From Azospirillaceae bacterium (GTDB lineage: Bacteria > Pseudomonadota > Alphaproteobacteria > Azospirillales > Azospirillaceae): DNA of 47,339 nucleotides. The position numbers were made by a program, and so were the translations under genes. The stretch lies in the NCBI GenBank assembly GCA_028281465.1, contig JANQJV010000210.1:1-47339 (forward strand), read 5' to 3'. The notes under the pieces are model-generated. The model saw nothing but the letters and a program-made list of their open reading frames with translations, was not told the origin of the DNA and did no database searches. Shown here piece by piece: positions 36,125 through 45,233 of this stretch (the first letter of the stretch is position 1; each line of letters starts with the position of its first letter).

Positions 36125-37560
36125 CAGCCCGCCTCCACCGGCAGTTGGATCGCCTGCAGCTCGACATAGTCGTCGATGGCGAACGGTCCGCCCTCGCGGC
36201 CATAGCCCGACTGCTTCAGGCCGCCGAACGGCGCCAGCGAATTGACCGGCGCGCCGTTGACCTCGACCTGGCCGGCCTGCATGCGCCGGGCGACCCGGGC
36301 CGCCGCCGCCGTGTCCGGCCCCCACACGGCCCCATACAGGCCATACGCCGTGCCGTTGGCGATCGCAAGCCCCGCCTCCGGTGCCCCGTCCGGATAGCTC
36401 AGGATCGCCAACACCGGGCCGAAAATCTCCTCCTGCGCGATCACTGTGGCCGGATCGACCTGGGCAAAAACCGTCGGGCGCACGAAACAGCCATGGTTGA
36501 GTCCGGCCGGGCTGCCCGGTCCGCCGGCGACCAGCCGGGCCCCGCCGGCGAGGCCGGCTTCGATGTATCCGGCCACACGCCCCTGCTGGCGCGCTGTCAC
36601 CAGAGGTCCCGTGCGCGTCGCCGGGTCGCGCGGGTCGCCGACCGGCCAGCGCGCCAGCGCCGCGGCGGCCCGCTCGGCCACCGCATCGTGCTGCGAGTGT
36701 GGCACGATCAGCCGGGTCAGCGCTGAACAGGTCTGGCCGGAATTGACCAGGACATTGTCCACGGTCCAGTCGACCGCGGGCGCTGGATCACAGTCCGGCA
36801 GCACCAGCATGGCCGATTTGCCGCCCAGCTCCAACGACACGCGTTTGATGTCCTCGGCTGCCCGCGCCGCCACCGCCTTGCCCACGGCCGTGGAGCCCGT
36901 GAACGACACTTTGCGCACTCGGGGATGTGCCGCCAGAGCCGCCCCGGCAACCGGTCCGGTCCCATGCAGGATGTTGACCACGCCGGGCGGCAGGCCGCAA
37001 TCGGCGAGCGCATCGCACAGCACGTCGATGCTGAACGGGGTCGCCTCGCTCACCTTCAAAACGATGGCGCAGCCGGCGGCCACGGCCGGCGCCAGCTTGC
37101 AGGCGACCTGCAGCAATGGGTAATTCCACGGCGTGATGCCGCCCACGACGCCCACCGGTACCCGATACACCGTGGAGTTCCGCAAAGTCTCGACAAACCG
37201 GTAGGCCGGCACCGCCTCGGCCGTGTCGCGCAACACCTCCACCGCCGGATCGATCTGCACCGCCTGGCACAGTGCGCGCGGCATGCCGAGTTCCGCCGCC
37301 AGCACGTCGGTCAGACGGTCCGATGCCGCTTCTAGCCCATCGGCCAGGCGGGTCAACGCCGCCGCGCGCTCGGCCGGCGCGCTCTCCGCCCATCCCGGTT
37401 GGGCCGACGACGCCGCAGCCACGGCACGGTCGACGGTGGCGGCACTGCCAGCGGCGGCATGGCCGACGACGGTCGCGGTCGTCGGGTCGATCACCGGAAT
37501 CTCGGCCGCGTCACCGAACAAACCGCGCGTGTTGGCAATGAAATGCAGCGCCTCTGGCAT
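36124..37560 (-). CDS. NAD(P)-dependent aldehyde dehydrogenase
   Basis: The 478-residue enzyme oxidises an aldehyde to the acid. N146 (PWNYPLL), E244 (LELGGKS) and C278 (NSGQTCSA) are the catalytic residues, and FTGSTAVGK near residue 220 is the cofactor loop. The C-terminal PFGGLKQSGYGREGG is typical of class 9/gamma-guanidinobutyraldehyde-type enzymes. In this operon the expected substrate is 4-guanidinobutyraldehyde made by the upstream decarboxylase, giving 4-guanidinobutyrate; that is inferred from context. It starts 15 bases after the decarboxylase gene and overlaps the HD gene. Confidence 0.9.
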   Translation of the reverse strand: MPEALHFIANTRGLFGDAAEIPVIDPTTATVVGHAAAGSAATVDRAVAAASSAQPGWAESAPAERAAALTRLADGLEAASDRLTDVLAAELGMPRALCQAVQIDPAVEVLRDTAEAVPAYRFVETLRNSTVYRVPVGVVGGITPWNYPLLQVACKLAPAVAAGCAIVLKVSEATPFSIDVLCDALADCGLPPGVVNILHGTGPVAGAALAAHPRVRKVSFTGSTAVGKAVAARAAEDIKRVSLELGGKSAMLVLPDCDPAPAVDWTVDNVLVNSGQTCSALTRLIVPHSQHDAVAERAAAALARWPVGDPRDPATRTGPLVTARQQGRVAGYIEAGLAGGARLVAGGPGSPAGLNHGCFVRPTVFAQVDPATVIAQEEIFGPVLAILSYPDGAPEAGLAIANGTAYGLYGAVWGPDTAAAARVARRMQAGQVEVNGAPVNSLAPFGGLKQSGYGREGGPFAIDDYVELQAIQLPVEAG

Positions 37561-37575
37561 CTTGCAGCTCGTCCC

Positions 37576-39195
37576 CTATGCGTCCGGCCCGACGATGCGG
37601 GCTTCGTCCACTTGGATGAGGCTCGGACCCGGACGGGCCGCCGCCGTGCGCAGCAACGCCGGCAAGGACCCGGTCTGATCGAGCCGAGCCGCCGGAATGC
37701 CATAGGCTTCGGCCAGTTTCAACCAGTCCGGCGTGAACAGCTCCACGCCGATCGGGGTCACGCCGCGGCGGCGCATGGCGTGTTTGATCTCGCCGTAGCT
37801 GGCGTTGTTCCAGACCACCACGATGACGCGGGCGTCGCGGTCGCGCAAGGCCGCCAGCTCGCCCAAGGTGAAATGCAGCCCACCGTCGCCGGCCAGGCAG
37901 ATCACGGGCCGGTCGCCCGCCGCCAGGGCGGCGCCGTGCGCGGCCGGCAAGGCGTAGCCCAGGGTGCCGAAGCCCATGGCCGAGTTGAACCAGCTTCCCG
38001 GGCGGGCGGCGGCGAAGATCAGGTTGCCGACATAGACCGGCGCCGTCGAATCACCGACGATCACGGCATGCGGCAGCGTATCGCGCAGGCTTTCCAGGAA
38101 ACCGGCGATGGCGGCGGTGCGCCGGTCGAGCGCCGCCCGTGCCGCGACCCGGGTCCGGTCGGCGCGCTCGGCCCCGGTCGGTGCTGCGGTGCGCCCGGCC
38201 ACCCGGTCCAGCAAGGCTCCCAGCCCGGTGGCGGCATCGCCGATCAGCGCAATGTCGGCGCCATAGCTCCCGGTCATCTGCGCCGGGTCGATGTCGAGGC
38301 GAATCCGCGGCGCCGGCAGTGTCGGCAGGCCGGTGCCGAGCGGGTCGAAATCGGTCGGCCCCAGTTCGGTACCGACGGCCAGCACGGCGTCGCTGTCGGC
38401 CAGCAGGCCTTGCACCGGCCCCAGCTCCGGACTGACCGGCACCGCCAGGGCATGCTCTGGCGGCAGCAGGCCGCGGCCGTTCACCGTCATCACCACCGGC
38501 GCATCCAGCCGCTCGGCCAACGCGCGCACCGCCGCCCCGGCCCGGCGCGCACCGCCGCCAGCGATCAGCACCGGCCGTTCGGCCCGGCCGAGCGCGTCGG
38601 CGGCTTCGGCGATGGCCGCTGCACAGGGCTGCGGCGGCGGCACTGTGACCACCCGGGCCGGCACCGGCACCGCCGGCACGCGCTGGTCCCACAGGTCGAG
38701 CGGGATTTCCACGTGCACCGGCCGCGGCCGGGCGGCGCTGAATACGGCAAAGGCGCGCGCCAAGACCCGCGGCAGATCTTCCAGGGCCTGCAGGGTGTGG
38801 CTGAACGCGGTCACCCCGGCGGCCATGGCGCGCTGGTCCGGCAGTTCGTGCAGATACCCGTCGCCAAACGCCAGGTGCCGCCGCGCCGACACGCTGGACA
38901 GCACCAATACGGGCACGGAGTCCGAATAGGCCTGACCGAGGGCGGTCAGGATGTTGGTCAACCCCGGACCGGTGATGACGAAACACACCCCGGGCTTGCC
39001 GCTGACCCGGGCATAGCCATCGGCCATGAAACCGGCGCCCTGCTCGTGCCGCGGCGTGACGTGGCGCAGGCCGCTCTCGGCCAACCCGTCGTACAAAGGA
39101 ATGGTGTGGATGCCCGGGATACCGAACACCGTGTCGACGCCATACGCCTTCAACAGGTCCAGACTCCACGGCCCGGGCCGACGTCCGTCAGCCAT
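37576..39195 (-). CDS. aruI: ThDP-dependent 2-ketoarginine decarboxylase-like enzyme (AruI family)
   Basis: The 539-residue protein belongs to the acetolactate synthase-like ThDP superfamily. The catalytic glutamate is E51 in TPRHEQGAGFMADGYARVSG. The cofactor motif is AGDGGLHFTLGELAAL followed by NNASYGEIK. HELPDQRAMAAGVTAFSHT and the GIPGIHTIPLYDGL opening match 5-guanidino-2-oxopentanoate decarboxylases better than true acetolactate synthases, and no regulatory subunit gene is present. It would turn 2-ketoarginine into 4-guanidinobutyraldehyde and CO2. It overlaps aruH by eight bases. Confidence 0.78.
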   Translation of the reverse strand: MADGRRPGPWSLDLLKAYGVDTVFGIPGIHTIPLYDGLAESGLRHVTPRHEQGAGFMADGYARVSGKPGVCFVITGPGLTNILTALGQAYSDSVPVLVLSSVSARRHLAFGDGYLHELPDQRAMAAGVTAFSHTLQALEDLPRVLARAFAVFSAARPRPVHVEIPLDLWDQRVPAVPVPARVVTVPPPQPCAAAIAEAADALGRAERPVLIAGGGARRAGAAVRALAERLDAPVVMTVNGRGLLPPEHALAVPVSPELGPVQGLLADSDAVLAVGTELGPTDFDPLGTGLPTLPAPRIRLDIDPAQMTGSYGADIALIGDAATGLGALLDRVAGRTAAPTGAERADRTRVAARAALDRRTAAIAGFLESLRDTLPHAVIVGDSTAPVYVGNLIFAAARPGSWFNSAMGFGTLGYALPAAHGAALAAGDRPVICLAGDGGLHFTLGELAALRDRDARVIVVVWNNASYGEIKHAMRRRGVTPIGVELFTPDWLKLAEAYGIPAARLDQTGSLPALLRTAAARPGPSLIQVDEARIVGPDA

Positions 39196-40390
39196 GCCGG
39201 CCTCCCTGTGCGAGACCGCCCGCGCGTGTGCGGCAGAACGCGGCGAGGCGGCGGGCCGCTTCGCTCAGATGGTCTTCGGCCAACACATAGGACAACCGAA
39301 TGTGGCCGGCGGCACTGGCGCCGAAGGCACTGGCATCGAGCACGGCGACCCCCTGCTCCTGGTACAAGCTGCGCGCAAACGCCGCCGAAGAGAGCCCGGT
39401 GTCGCTCACATCGGCCATCACGAACATGCCGGCTTCGGGCGGCAAGACGCGCAGCCCGGGGATGCCGTCCAGATCACCCAGCAGCCGGTCGCGGCGCCGG
39501 CGGAACACGGTGCGCATGTCGGCGGCGATGGCGTCGGCCTCGGCCAGCGCCGTCACCCCGGCGGTCTGGATGAAAGGCGGCAAACCGTAGAGCACGCACA
39601 GTGCCAGATTGGCGGCATGGGCGATCAGACCGGGCGGCCCGATCATCCACCCCAGGCGCCAGCCGGTCATGGCATGGGATTTGGAGAGGCTCGACACGGT
39701 GACCGTGCGCTCGGCCATGCCCGGCAGGGCGGCGATGCAGCGGTGCTCGGCCTCAAAGCACAGGCTGGCATAGACCTCGTCGCTGACCACCCACACATCC
39801 GCTTCCCGAGCGATTTCGGCCAGCGCCGCGAGCTCGTCGGCGCTCAGCACCACACCGGTCGGGTTGTTCGGGGTGGCAAACATCAGCCCGCGGGTGCGCG
39901 GCGTGATGGCGGCACGGACCGCCTCGGGGTTCGGCCGGAAGCCGCCACCCGGCCGCGGCGGCACCCTCACCGGTTCGGCCCCGCCGGCGCGCAGGGTCGC
40001 CTCGTAGGTGACGTAACATGGGTCGAGCACCAACACCTGGTCGCCTGGCTGGAACAGCAGCATGGATGCGCAGAACAGGCCGTTTTGCGCCCCGGCAACG
40101 ACGCAGACGTTGTCCGGCCCCGCCGGCCAGCCGCCGTGGCTCTGGAAATGCGCGGCGATGGCGGCGCGCAACGGTGCCTCGCCGATGATCGCCGAATAAT
40201 GCGTCTGCCCGGCGCGCAGGGCCGCAACGGCGCTCTCGATGACCGCCGTCGGCGTGCACAGGTCCGGGTCGCCGACGCTCAACACGATCACGTCCTCGCC
40301 GCGTGCCTGCGCCGCCACGGCCCGGAAATGGATGTCCCAGGCCGCCGCTCCTTCGCCGGCCAGCCGATCGGCCAAGGGTGAATACTGCAT
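39188..40390 (-). CDS. aruH: Arginine:pyruvate transaminase-like aminotransferase (AruH family)
   Basis: This 400-residue class I PLP enzyme starts YSPLADRLAGEGAAAWDIHFRA, very close to the AruH N-terminal pattern. The PLP lysine is K237 in SSLSKSHAMTGWRLGW, and PNNPTGV and SDEVYASL are the other cofactor contacts. It would convert arginine and pyruvate to 2-ketoarginine and alanine, the first step of the arginine transaminase pathway. ATG 40390 has GAAGGG seven bases upstream; a longer frame to 40432 is not needed. It is the promoter-proximal gene of the operon and divergent from a TetR gene. Confidence 0.82.
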   Translation of the reverse strand: MQYSPLADRLAGEGAAAWDIHFRAVAAQARGEDVIVLSVGDPDLCTPTAVIESAVAALRAGQTHYSAIIGEAPLRAAIAAHFQSHGGWPAGPDNVCVVAGAQNGLFCASMLLFQPGDQVLVLDPCYVTYEATLRAGGAEPVRVPPRPGGGFRPNPEAVRAAITPRTRGLMFATPNNPTGVVLSADELAALAEIAREADVWVVSDEVYASLCFEAEHRCIAALPGMAERTVTVSSLSKSHAMTGWRLGWMIGPPGLIAHAANLALCVLYGLPPFIQTAGVTALAEADAIAADMRTVFRRRRDRLLGDLDGIPGLRVLPPEAGMFVMADVSDTGLSSAAFARSLYQEQGVAVLDASAFGASAAGHIRLSYVLAEDHLSEAARRLAAFCRTRAGGLAQGGRHG

Positions 40391-40448
40391 GGCCACACCC
40401 TTCATCCTGTCATCCTGCCGTTTCACCGGCAATCATCCTATGCCTTAC

Positions 40449-40462
40449 TGAACAAACGTTCA
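40449..40462. promoter_or_regulatory. Candidate TetR/BetI-type operator
   Basis: TGAACAAACGTTCA is an inverted repeat with five-base arms around AAAC. It lies in the 160-base gap between the divergent aruH-like and TetR genes, 59 bases before the aruH start. Sites of this TGAAC-N4-GTTCA form are typical for BetI-related repressors. Confidence 0.6.
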
Positions 40463-40550
40463 ACAAGAAACGCAGGGCGGTGTCGGCGCGCCGTTGACCG
40501 TGGGGACGCCCGATGGTTTGGTCGGTCGTCCACGATCCGGAGGTCTTGCC

Positions 40551-41174
40551 GTGTCGACCGGGCCGACTGCCTTGCCCAAATTCCGGCGCCAACGCCCCGA
40601 CCAACGCCGGCGCGTGCTGATGGATGCCACCTTGCAATGCCTGGCGACGCACGGCGTGGAGAAGACCTCGGTCCGCACGATCTGCGAAACCGCCGGCGTT
40701 TCGATCGGGCTGGTCAACCACTATTATGCCAGCAAGGAGGCGCTGATCGCCGACGTTTACCGGCAATTGGCCGATGACCTGCTGGACACGTTGAAAACCC
40801 GTGTCGCTGCCACGGCCGGCGACGCCCGAACCCGCCTGATCGCCTTCATCCGGGCGTCGTTCGCGCCGGATACCCTGGATCCCGGCCTGCTGCGGGTCTG
40901 GCTGGCGTTCTGGACCATGACGCTCAGCACCCCGGCCATCGCCGCCGTGCACACCCGCACCTACGCCGACTACCGCCGCTTTCTGGAACACCTGCTCGGC
41001 GAGCTGGCGGCGGAATGCGCGTTCCCCCGGCTCACCGTGCGCCAGGCCGCCATCGGCCTGAACGGCCTGCTCGACGGCTTGTGGGTGGAATGGTGCCTCA
41101 ACCCGGAAACCTTCACACCGGACGAAGGCATCGCCCTGTGCACGGTCTGGCTCGACGGTTTGATTGCCGGGTGA
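40551..41174 (+). CDS. TetR-family repressor, BetI-like
   Basis: This 207-residue regulator has an N-terminal helix-turn-helix (TSVRTICETAGVSIGLVNHYYASKEAL, about residues 38-65) and an effector domain with LDPGLLRVWLAFWTMTLSTP and LNGLLDGLWVEWCL, which marks the BetI subgroup. The GTG start at 40551 is chosen because GGAGG precedes it by seven bases; the frame is open to a TTG at 40494. Its position opposite the transaminase-decarboxylase-dehydrogenase operon, with a palindrome between, suggests it represses that operon in response to an amine or guanidino compound. Confidence 0.88.
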   Translation: MSTGPTALPKFRRQRPDQRRRVLMDATLQCLATHGVEKTSVRTICETAGVSIGLVNHYYASKEALIADVYRQLADDLLDTLKTRVAATAGDARTRLIAFIRASFAPDTLDPGLLRVWLAFWTMTLSTPAIAAVHTRTYADYRRFLEHLLGELAAECAFPRLTVRQAAIGLNGLLDGLWVEWCLNPETFTPDEGIALCTVWLDGLIAG

Positions 41175-41210
41175 CCGGACCCGCAGGGACGACGACCGCA
41201 TGGGAAACGC

Positions 41211-41939
41211 ATGACCAAACGAGACCCCGACGAAAACGGTTGGCTCAGTTCCTCCCAGGCATGGCTCGACCGCATGCCGGAAACCGGAGACTTTGCGAGA
41301 GAGTTCATTCTCGATGCACCGATGACCGGGCGCGTGGCGGCGTCCGGCGCGAAGACGATGCTCGACATCGGATGCGGCGACGGACGCTTCTGCCGCATGA
41401 TGAAGGCGCATGGCCTCCAAACCTTCGGCCTGGATCCGATCGCCCCCTTCATCGCCCGGGCGCGGGCGCGCGATCCCGATGGCGACTACCGGGTCGGCTT
41501 CGCCGAAGCGTTGCCGTTCGGCGACGCAACCGTCGATCTCACGGTCTTCTATCTCAGTCTCATCGACATCGACGACATGCCGACGGCGTGCCGCGAAGCC
41601 GCCCGTGTGGTCAAACCCGGCGGCCGGGTTCTGATCGCCAACCTGACAAGCTTCTTCACATCGAATGGAACCACGGGCTGGATCACCGGGAAGGATGGGC
41701 GCCCATACCATCCCCTCGGCCGTTATCTCGAAGAGAGGGCCGATTGGGTCGAATGGGATGGTTTGCGCGTGCGGAACTGGCATCGTCCGCTGAGCGCCTA
41801 CATGACGGCACTCCTGGACGCGCGGCTGACTCTCACCCATTTCGACGAGCCGATGCCGACCGGCGGACCGGCCGATCGCCGTGCCCGGTACCGGCGCACG
41901 CCCTTCACGATGATCATGGAGTGGCGCAAGAGCCTGTAA
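41211..41939 (+). CDS. Class I SAM-dependent methyltransferase
   Basis: The 242-residue protein has a SAM-binding loop MLDIGCGDGRFCR at about residues 47-59, the acidic-strand region (TFGLDPIAPFIARA) and the motif ALPFGDATVDLTVFYLSLIDIDD. The C-terminal part (RNWHRPLSAYMTALLDAR) fits a methyltransferase-11 small-molecule enzyme. The substrate is unknown. It starts 36 bases after the TetR gene on the same strand and may be co-transcribed with it. The repeat element copy 3 lies immediately downstream. Confidence 0.85.
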   Translation: MTKRDPDENGWLSSSQAWLDRMPETGDFAREFILDAPMTGRVAASGAKTMLDIGCGDGRFCRMMKAHGLQTFGLDPIAPFIARARARDPDGDYRVGFAEALPFGDATVDLTVFYLSLIDIDDMPTACREAARVVKPGGRVLIANLTSFFTSNGTTGWITGKDGRPYHPLGRYLEERADWVEWDGLRVRNWHRPLSAYMTALLDARLTLTHFDEPMPTGGPADRRARYRRTPFTMIMEWRKSL

Positions 41940-41943
41940 GGCA

Positions 41944-41993
41944 GGCCCGCGTTGACGACAGGTTCGGTTTCGGCGCTCCGACACAGGGCGGCC
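41944..41993 (-). repeat. Dispersed repeat element, copy 3, lacking the palindromic core
   Basis: Read on the minus strand, this sequence joins GGCCGCCCTGTGTCGGAGCG directly to CCGAAACCGAACC and the tail ending GCGGGCC. The same two blocks flank the 117-base palindromic core at 13389-13505. It therefore represents either the empty site or a precise deletion between the AGCG repeats. Confidence 0.75.
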
Positions 41994-42163
41994 GCACGCC
42001 CGGGCCGCCACCGGCTTCAGCGTGTCGCCACGCGCCAAGCATCACAAACTTGTGAGGTGGCCTCGACTTGCCGGCATGGCATCAAAACTTACCTTGTGCT
42101 AAGTCTTGGCCGTGGGCCTCAACGTCTTTTCGACCGCGAACTTTTTGTGTCAGGGAGGCATCT

Positions 42164-43132
42164 GTGGGCGTGGTGACCAAATTGAAGGTTCTTCTCGGCG
42201 GTTTGCTCGTGGCCCTGGGCGTGGCCGCCGCGCCGGTTCAGGCGGCCGATCCGGTTCGGGTCGTGGCCACCACCGGCATGATCGCGGATACCGCCCGCGT
42301 GGTCGGCGGTGATCTGGTCACGGTGCGGGCGCTCATGGGACCGGGCGTCGACCCGCATGCCTACCGGCAGACCCGGACCGATATCGTCGCCCTGGTCAAT
42401 GCCGACCTGGTGCTGTGGCACGGCCTGTATCTGGAAGCCCAGATGGAGGCGTTCCTGCTGGAGTTGGCCGACGGCGGCACCGTGGTCGCGGTGGCGGAGA
42501 GCCTGCCGACCAACCTGTTGATCGGGCACGACGACTACGACGACAAATACGATCCGCATGTCTGGATGAACCCGAACCTGTGGTCGCGCGTCGTGCTGAC
42601 CATCCGGGATGCGTTGATCGCGGCACGGCCCGAGGACGAAGCGGCCTTCCGCCGCAACGCCGACGCGCATCTGGCCGAGCTGCGCCACCTCGCCACCTAC
42701 GCCACCCAGGTGTTGGCGTCGGTACCGGCGGAAAGCCGGGTGCTGCTGACCGCGCATGACGCCTTCAACTACTTCGGCTCCACCTACGGCTTCGAGGTGA
42801 TCGGCATCCAGGGCATCTCGACGGAAAGCGAGGCCGGCCTGAACCGCATTGCCGAGCTGGTCGACATGCTGGTGACGCGCGACATCAAGGCGGTGTTCGT
42901 CGAGACCTCGGTGTCGGACCGCAACATCCGCGCCCTGATCGAAGGGGCGGCGGCGCAGGGGCACGACGTGGTCATCGGCGGCGAGCTGTTCTCCGACGCC
43001 ATGGGCGCGGACGGCACCTACGAAGGCACCTATGTCGGCATGATCGACCACAACGCCACCGTCATCAGCCGGGCGCTCGGCGGTGAGGCCCCGGACGGCG
43101 GCATGACCGGCCGGTTGGCGGCAGAAGGGTAG
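42164..43132 (+). CDS. Metal-binding lipocalin-like periplasmic protein of ABC importer (TroA/MntA family)
   Basis: Despite the broad label, this is a cluster A-I (TroA-type) substrate-binding protein of 322 residues for Zn(II) or Mn(II), not a lipocalin. A signal peptide ends after PVQA (about residue 28). Ligand residues are H65 (GVDPHAYRQT), H132 (DPHVWMNP), H198 (TAHDAFNYFG) and D278, matching the four-ligand pattern of TroA. A His/Asp loop (GHDDYDDKYD, 121-130) precedes H132. The GTG start at 42164 is chosen for its GGGAGG ribosome binding site. It is the first gene of a four-gene importer operon. Zinc versus manganese cannot be decided from sequence alone. Confidence 0.88.
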   Translation: MGVVTKLKVLLGGLLVALGVAAAPVQAADPVRVVATTGMIADTARVVGGDLVTVRALMGPGVDPHAYRQTRTDIVALVNADLVLWHGLYLEAQMEAFLLELADGGTVVAVAESLPTNLLIGHDDYDDKYDPHVWMNPNLWSRVVLTIRDALIAARPEDEAAFRRNADAHLAELRHLATYATQVLASVPAESRVLLTAHDAFNYFGSTYGFEVIGIQGISTESEAGLNRIAELVDMLVTRDIKAVFVETSVSDRNIRALIEGAAAQGHDVVIGGELFSDAMGADGTYEGTYVGMIDHNATVISRALGGEAPDGGMTGRLAAEG

Positions 43133-43191
43133 TTGCCCGACCGGAACACCGGCGGGCACCGGGGTAGAGACCAAGAAAAAGGACAAAACCA

Positions 43192-44013
43192 ATGCACACG
43201 CTTGCCGTGAAACTCGCAACGGCGGACGGCCGGGTCCTGACCCCGGTCGCCCCCGCCGACAGCCCGCTGGCGATCCGGGGCCTGACCGTCTCCTATGGCG
43301 AGAAACCGGCGGTGTTCTCCGTCGACGCCACCTTTGCACCTGAGGCGATGACGGCGATCATCGGCCCGAATGGCGCCGGCAAGTCGACACTGCTCAAGGC
43401 GGCCCTCGGCATCGTGCCGCGGGTGTCCGGGGACGTCACCGTGTTCGGCCGGCCGCTGGCGGCGGCGCGGTCGCGCATCGCCTATGTGCCGCAACGCGCC
43501 AGCGTCGATTGGGACTTCCCGACCACGGTGATCGACGTCGTGCTCATGGGGATGTACCGCCGGCTCGGCCTGCTCGGCCGGCTGCGCCCCAGCCATCGGG
43601 AGACCGCGCGCGCCTGCCTGGAGCGGGTCGGCATGGCCGATTTCGCCGACCGGCAGATCGGCCAGTTGTCGGGCGGGCAGCAACAGCGCGTCTTCCTGGC
43701 CCGTGCCCTGGCCCAGAGCGCCGATCTCTACCTTCTGGACGAGCCGTTCGCCGGCGTCGACGCCGCCACCGAACGCGCCATCATCGACGTGCTCAAGGCG
43801 CTGAACGCCGAGCGCAAAGCGGTCGTGTGCGTGCACCACGACCTGGCCACGGTGGACAGCTATTTCGACCACGTGTTCCTGATCAATGTGCGCAAGATCG
43901 CCGAGGGCCCGGTGGCGACCACCTTCACCTCGGCGCATCTGCAGGCGACCTATGGCGGCCGTCTGGCCATGGCGCATATCGAGCAACTGAACATCGCGGA
44001 CCACGCCTCGTGA
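43192..44013 (+). CDS. Metal ABC transporter ATP-binding protein (TroB/MntB family)
   Basis: The 273-residue ATPase has Walker A GPNGAGKST (58-66), the signature LSGGQQQR, Walker B LYLLDEPF and the switch histidine in CVHHDLATV. The segment SVDWDFPTTVIDVVLMGMY is typical of the manganese/zinc/iron importers of this cluster. It powers the transport by the two permeases encoded next. Its stop overlaps the next start as GTGA, so translation is coupled. Confidence 0.94.
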   Translation: MHTLAVKLATADGRVLTPVAPADSPLAIRGLTVSYGEKPAVFSVDATFAPEAMTAIIGPNGAGKSTLLKAALGIVPRVSGDVTVFGRPLAAARSRIAYVPQRASVDWDFPTTVIDVVLMGMYRRLGLLGRLRPSHRETARACLERVGMADFADRQIGQLSGGQQQRVFLARALAQSADLYLLDEPFAGVDAATERAIIDVLKALNAERKAVVCVHHDLATVDSYFDHVFLINVRKIAEGPVATTFTSAHLQATYGGRLAMAHIEQLNIADHAS

Positions 44014-45233
44014 CGGCCTTGCTCGACGCCCTGCTGCTCGGCGCCGGCTATAACGCGGCCCTGGTCGCCATCGGCGCCAGCCTGCTGGGCTTCGCCGCCG
44101 GGGCGTCGGGCACCTTCCTGTTCCTGCGCAAACGCGCCCTGGTCTCAGACGCCGTGGCCCACGCCACGCTGCCCGGCGTCGGTCTGGCCTTCATCGCCAT
44201 GGTCGCCCTGGGTGGCGACGGCCGCAATCTGGTCGGGCTGTTGGCCGGGTCCGCGGTGACGGCCGTGATCGGGCTTCTGGCCGTGGAATGGATCACGGCG
44301 CGCACCCGGCTGGCCGAGGATTCGGCCATCGGCGCCGTGTTGTCCGTGTTCTTCGGCATCGGCATCGTGCTGCTCACGGTGATCCAGAGCATGGCGCAGG
44401 GTCGGCAGGCCGGTCTCGAAGGGTTTCTGTTGGGGTCTACCGCGGGCATGCTGTTCCAGGACGCGGTCGTCATCGCCGTCGGCGGATCGCTGGCCGTGGC
44501 CGCAACCTATGTGCTGCGCCGGCCCATGACCCTGGTGGCTTTCGACGCCGAGTATGCCCGGGCCGCCGGGGTCAATGTGCGCCACATGGATCTGGCCATG
44601 ATGGGGCTGGTCACGGCGGTGACGGTGATCGGGCTGAAGCTGGTCGGCCTGGTGCTGATCGTGGCCATGCTGATCATCCCGGCGGTGACCGCCCGGTTCT
44701 GGAGTGAACGCAGCGAGCATGTGGTGTGGTCGGCCGGCCTGGTCGGCGCGGTGTCCGGCTATACCGGCGCGGCCCTGTCGGCCTCCGCACCGGCCCTGCC
44801 GACCGGGCCGATCATCGTGCTGGTCTGTGCCGGGCTATTCGTGTTTTCGCTGTTCTTCGCTCCGGCGCGCGGCGTCTTGGCCGCCATGCTGCGGTTCTGG
44901 CGCTTCCAGCGCCGGGTGCACCTGCGCCAGGGCCTGCTCGCCCTGGCCCGCGCCGAGCCGATCCACGACGCCTTCACCCTGCGCGTGCTGCGCCAGAAAG
45001 GACTGATCCGGGCCGACGGGGTGGCCACCGAGGCCGGGCGCGCCCAGGCGGCCAAGACCGCGCGCGACGAACACCGCTGGGCGATTGCGCGCGAGGTGCA
45101 CCAGGACACCGCGCTCACCGGCCGCTATGACGGCCTGACGCCGATCGAGGCGGTGTTCACCCGTGACGAAATCGCCGAATTCGACCGCCGGATCGGCGGG
45201 CCGACCATGGTTGCCTCGGGAGGGCCGGGCTGA
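44010..45233 (+). CDS. Metal ABC transporter permease with extra C-terminal domain (TroC/MntC family)
   Basis: This 407-residue ABC-3 permease has about eight membrane helices in the first 290 residues, with FLRKRALVSDAVAHATLPGV as the hallmark block. The next 115 residues are soluble: a winged-helix-like part (LALARAEPIHDAFTLRVLRQKGLIRADG) and an end with YDGLTPIEAVFTRDEIAEFD. This resembles the DtxR/MntR-type helix-turn-helix tail known in some TroC permeases and may sense cytoplasmic metal. The start is the GTG in the GTGA overlap; a frame open to 43509 is spurious. The second permease overlaps by one base. Confidence 0.9.
   Translation: MTALLDALLLGAGYNAALVAIGASLLGFAAGASGTFLFLRKRALVSDAVAHATLPGVGLAFIAMVALGGDGRNLVGLLAGSAVTAVIGLLAVEWITARTRLAEDSAIGAVLSVFFGIGIVLLTVIQSMAQGRQAGLEGFLLGSTAGMLFQDAVVIAVGGSLAVAATYVLRRPMTLVAFDAEYARAAGVNVRHMDLAMMGLVTAVTVIGLKLVGLVLIVAMLIIPAVTARFWSERSEHVVWSAGLVGAVSGYTGAALSASAPALPTGPIIVLVCAGLFVFSLFFAPARGVLAAMLRFWRFQRRVHLRQGLLALARAEPIHDAFTLRVLRQKGLIRADGVATEAGRAQAAKTARDEHRWAIAREVHQDTALTGRYDGLTPIEAVFTRDEIAEFDRRIGGPTMVASGGPG

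Noticed and set aside
37576..39195. Acetolactate synthase large subunit (ilvB) as the product.
   Set aside because: No small-subunit gene is adjacent, the neighbours are transaminase and aldehyde dehydrogenase genes, and the N-terminal and HELPDQ blocks fit 2-ketoarginine decarboxylase better.
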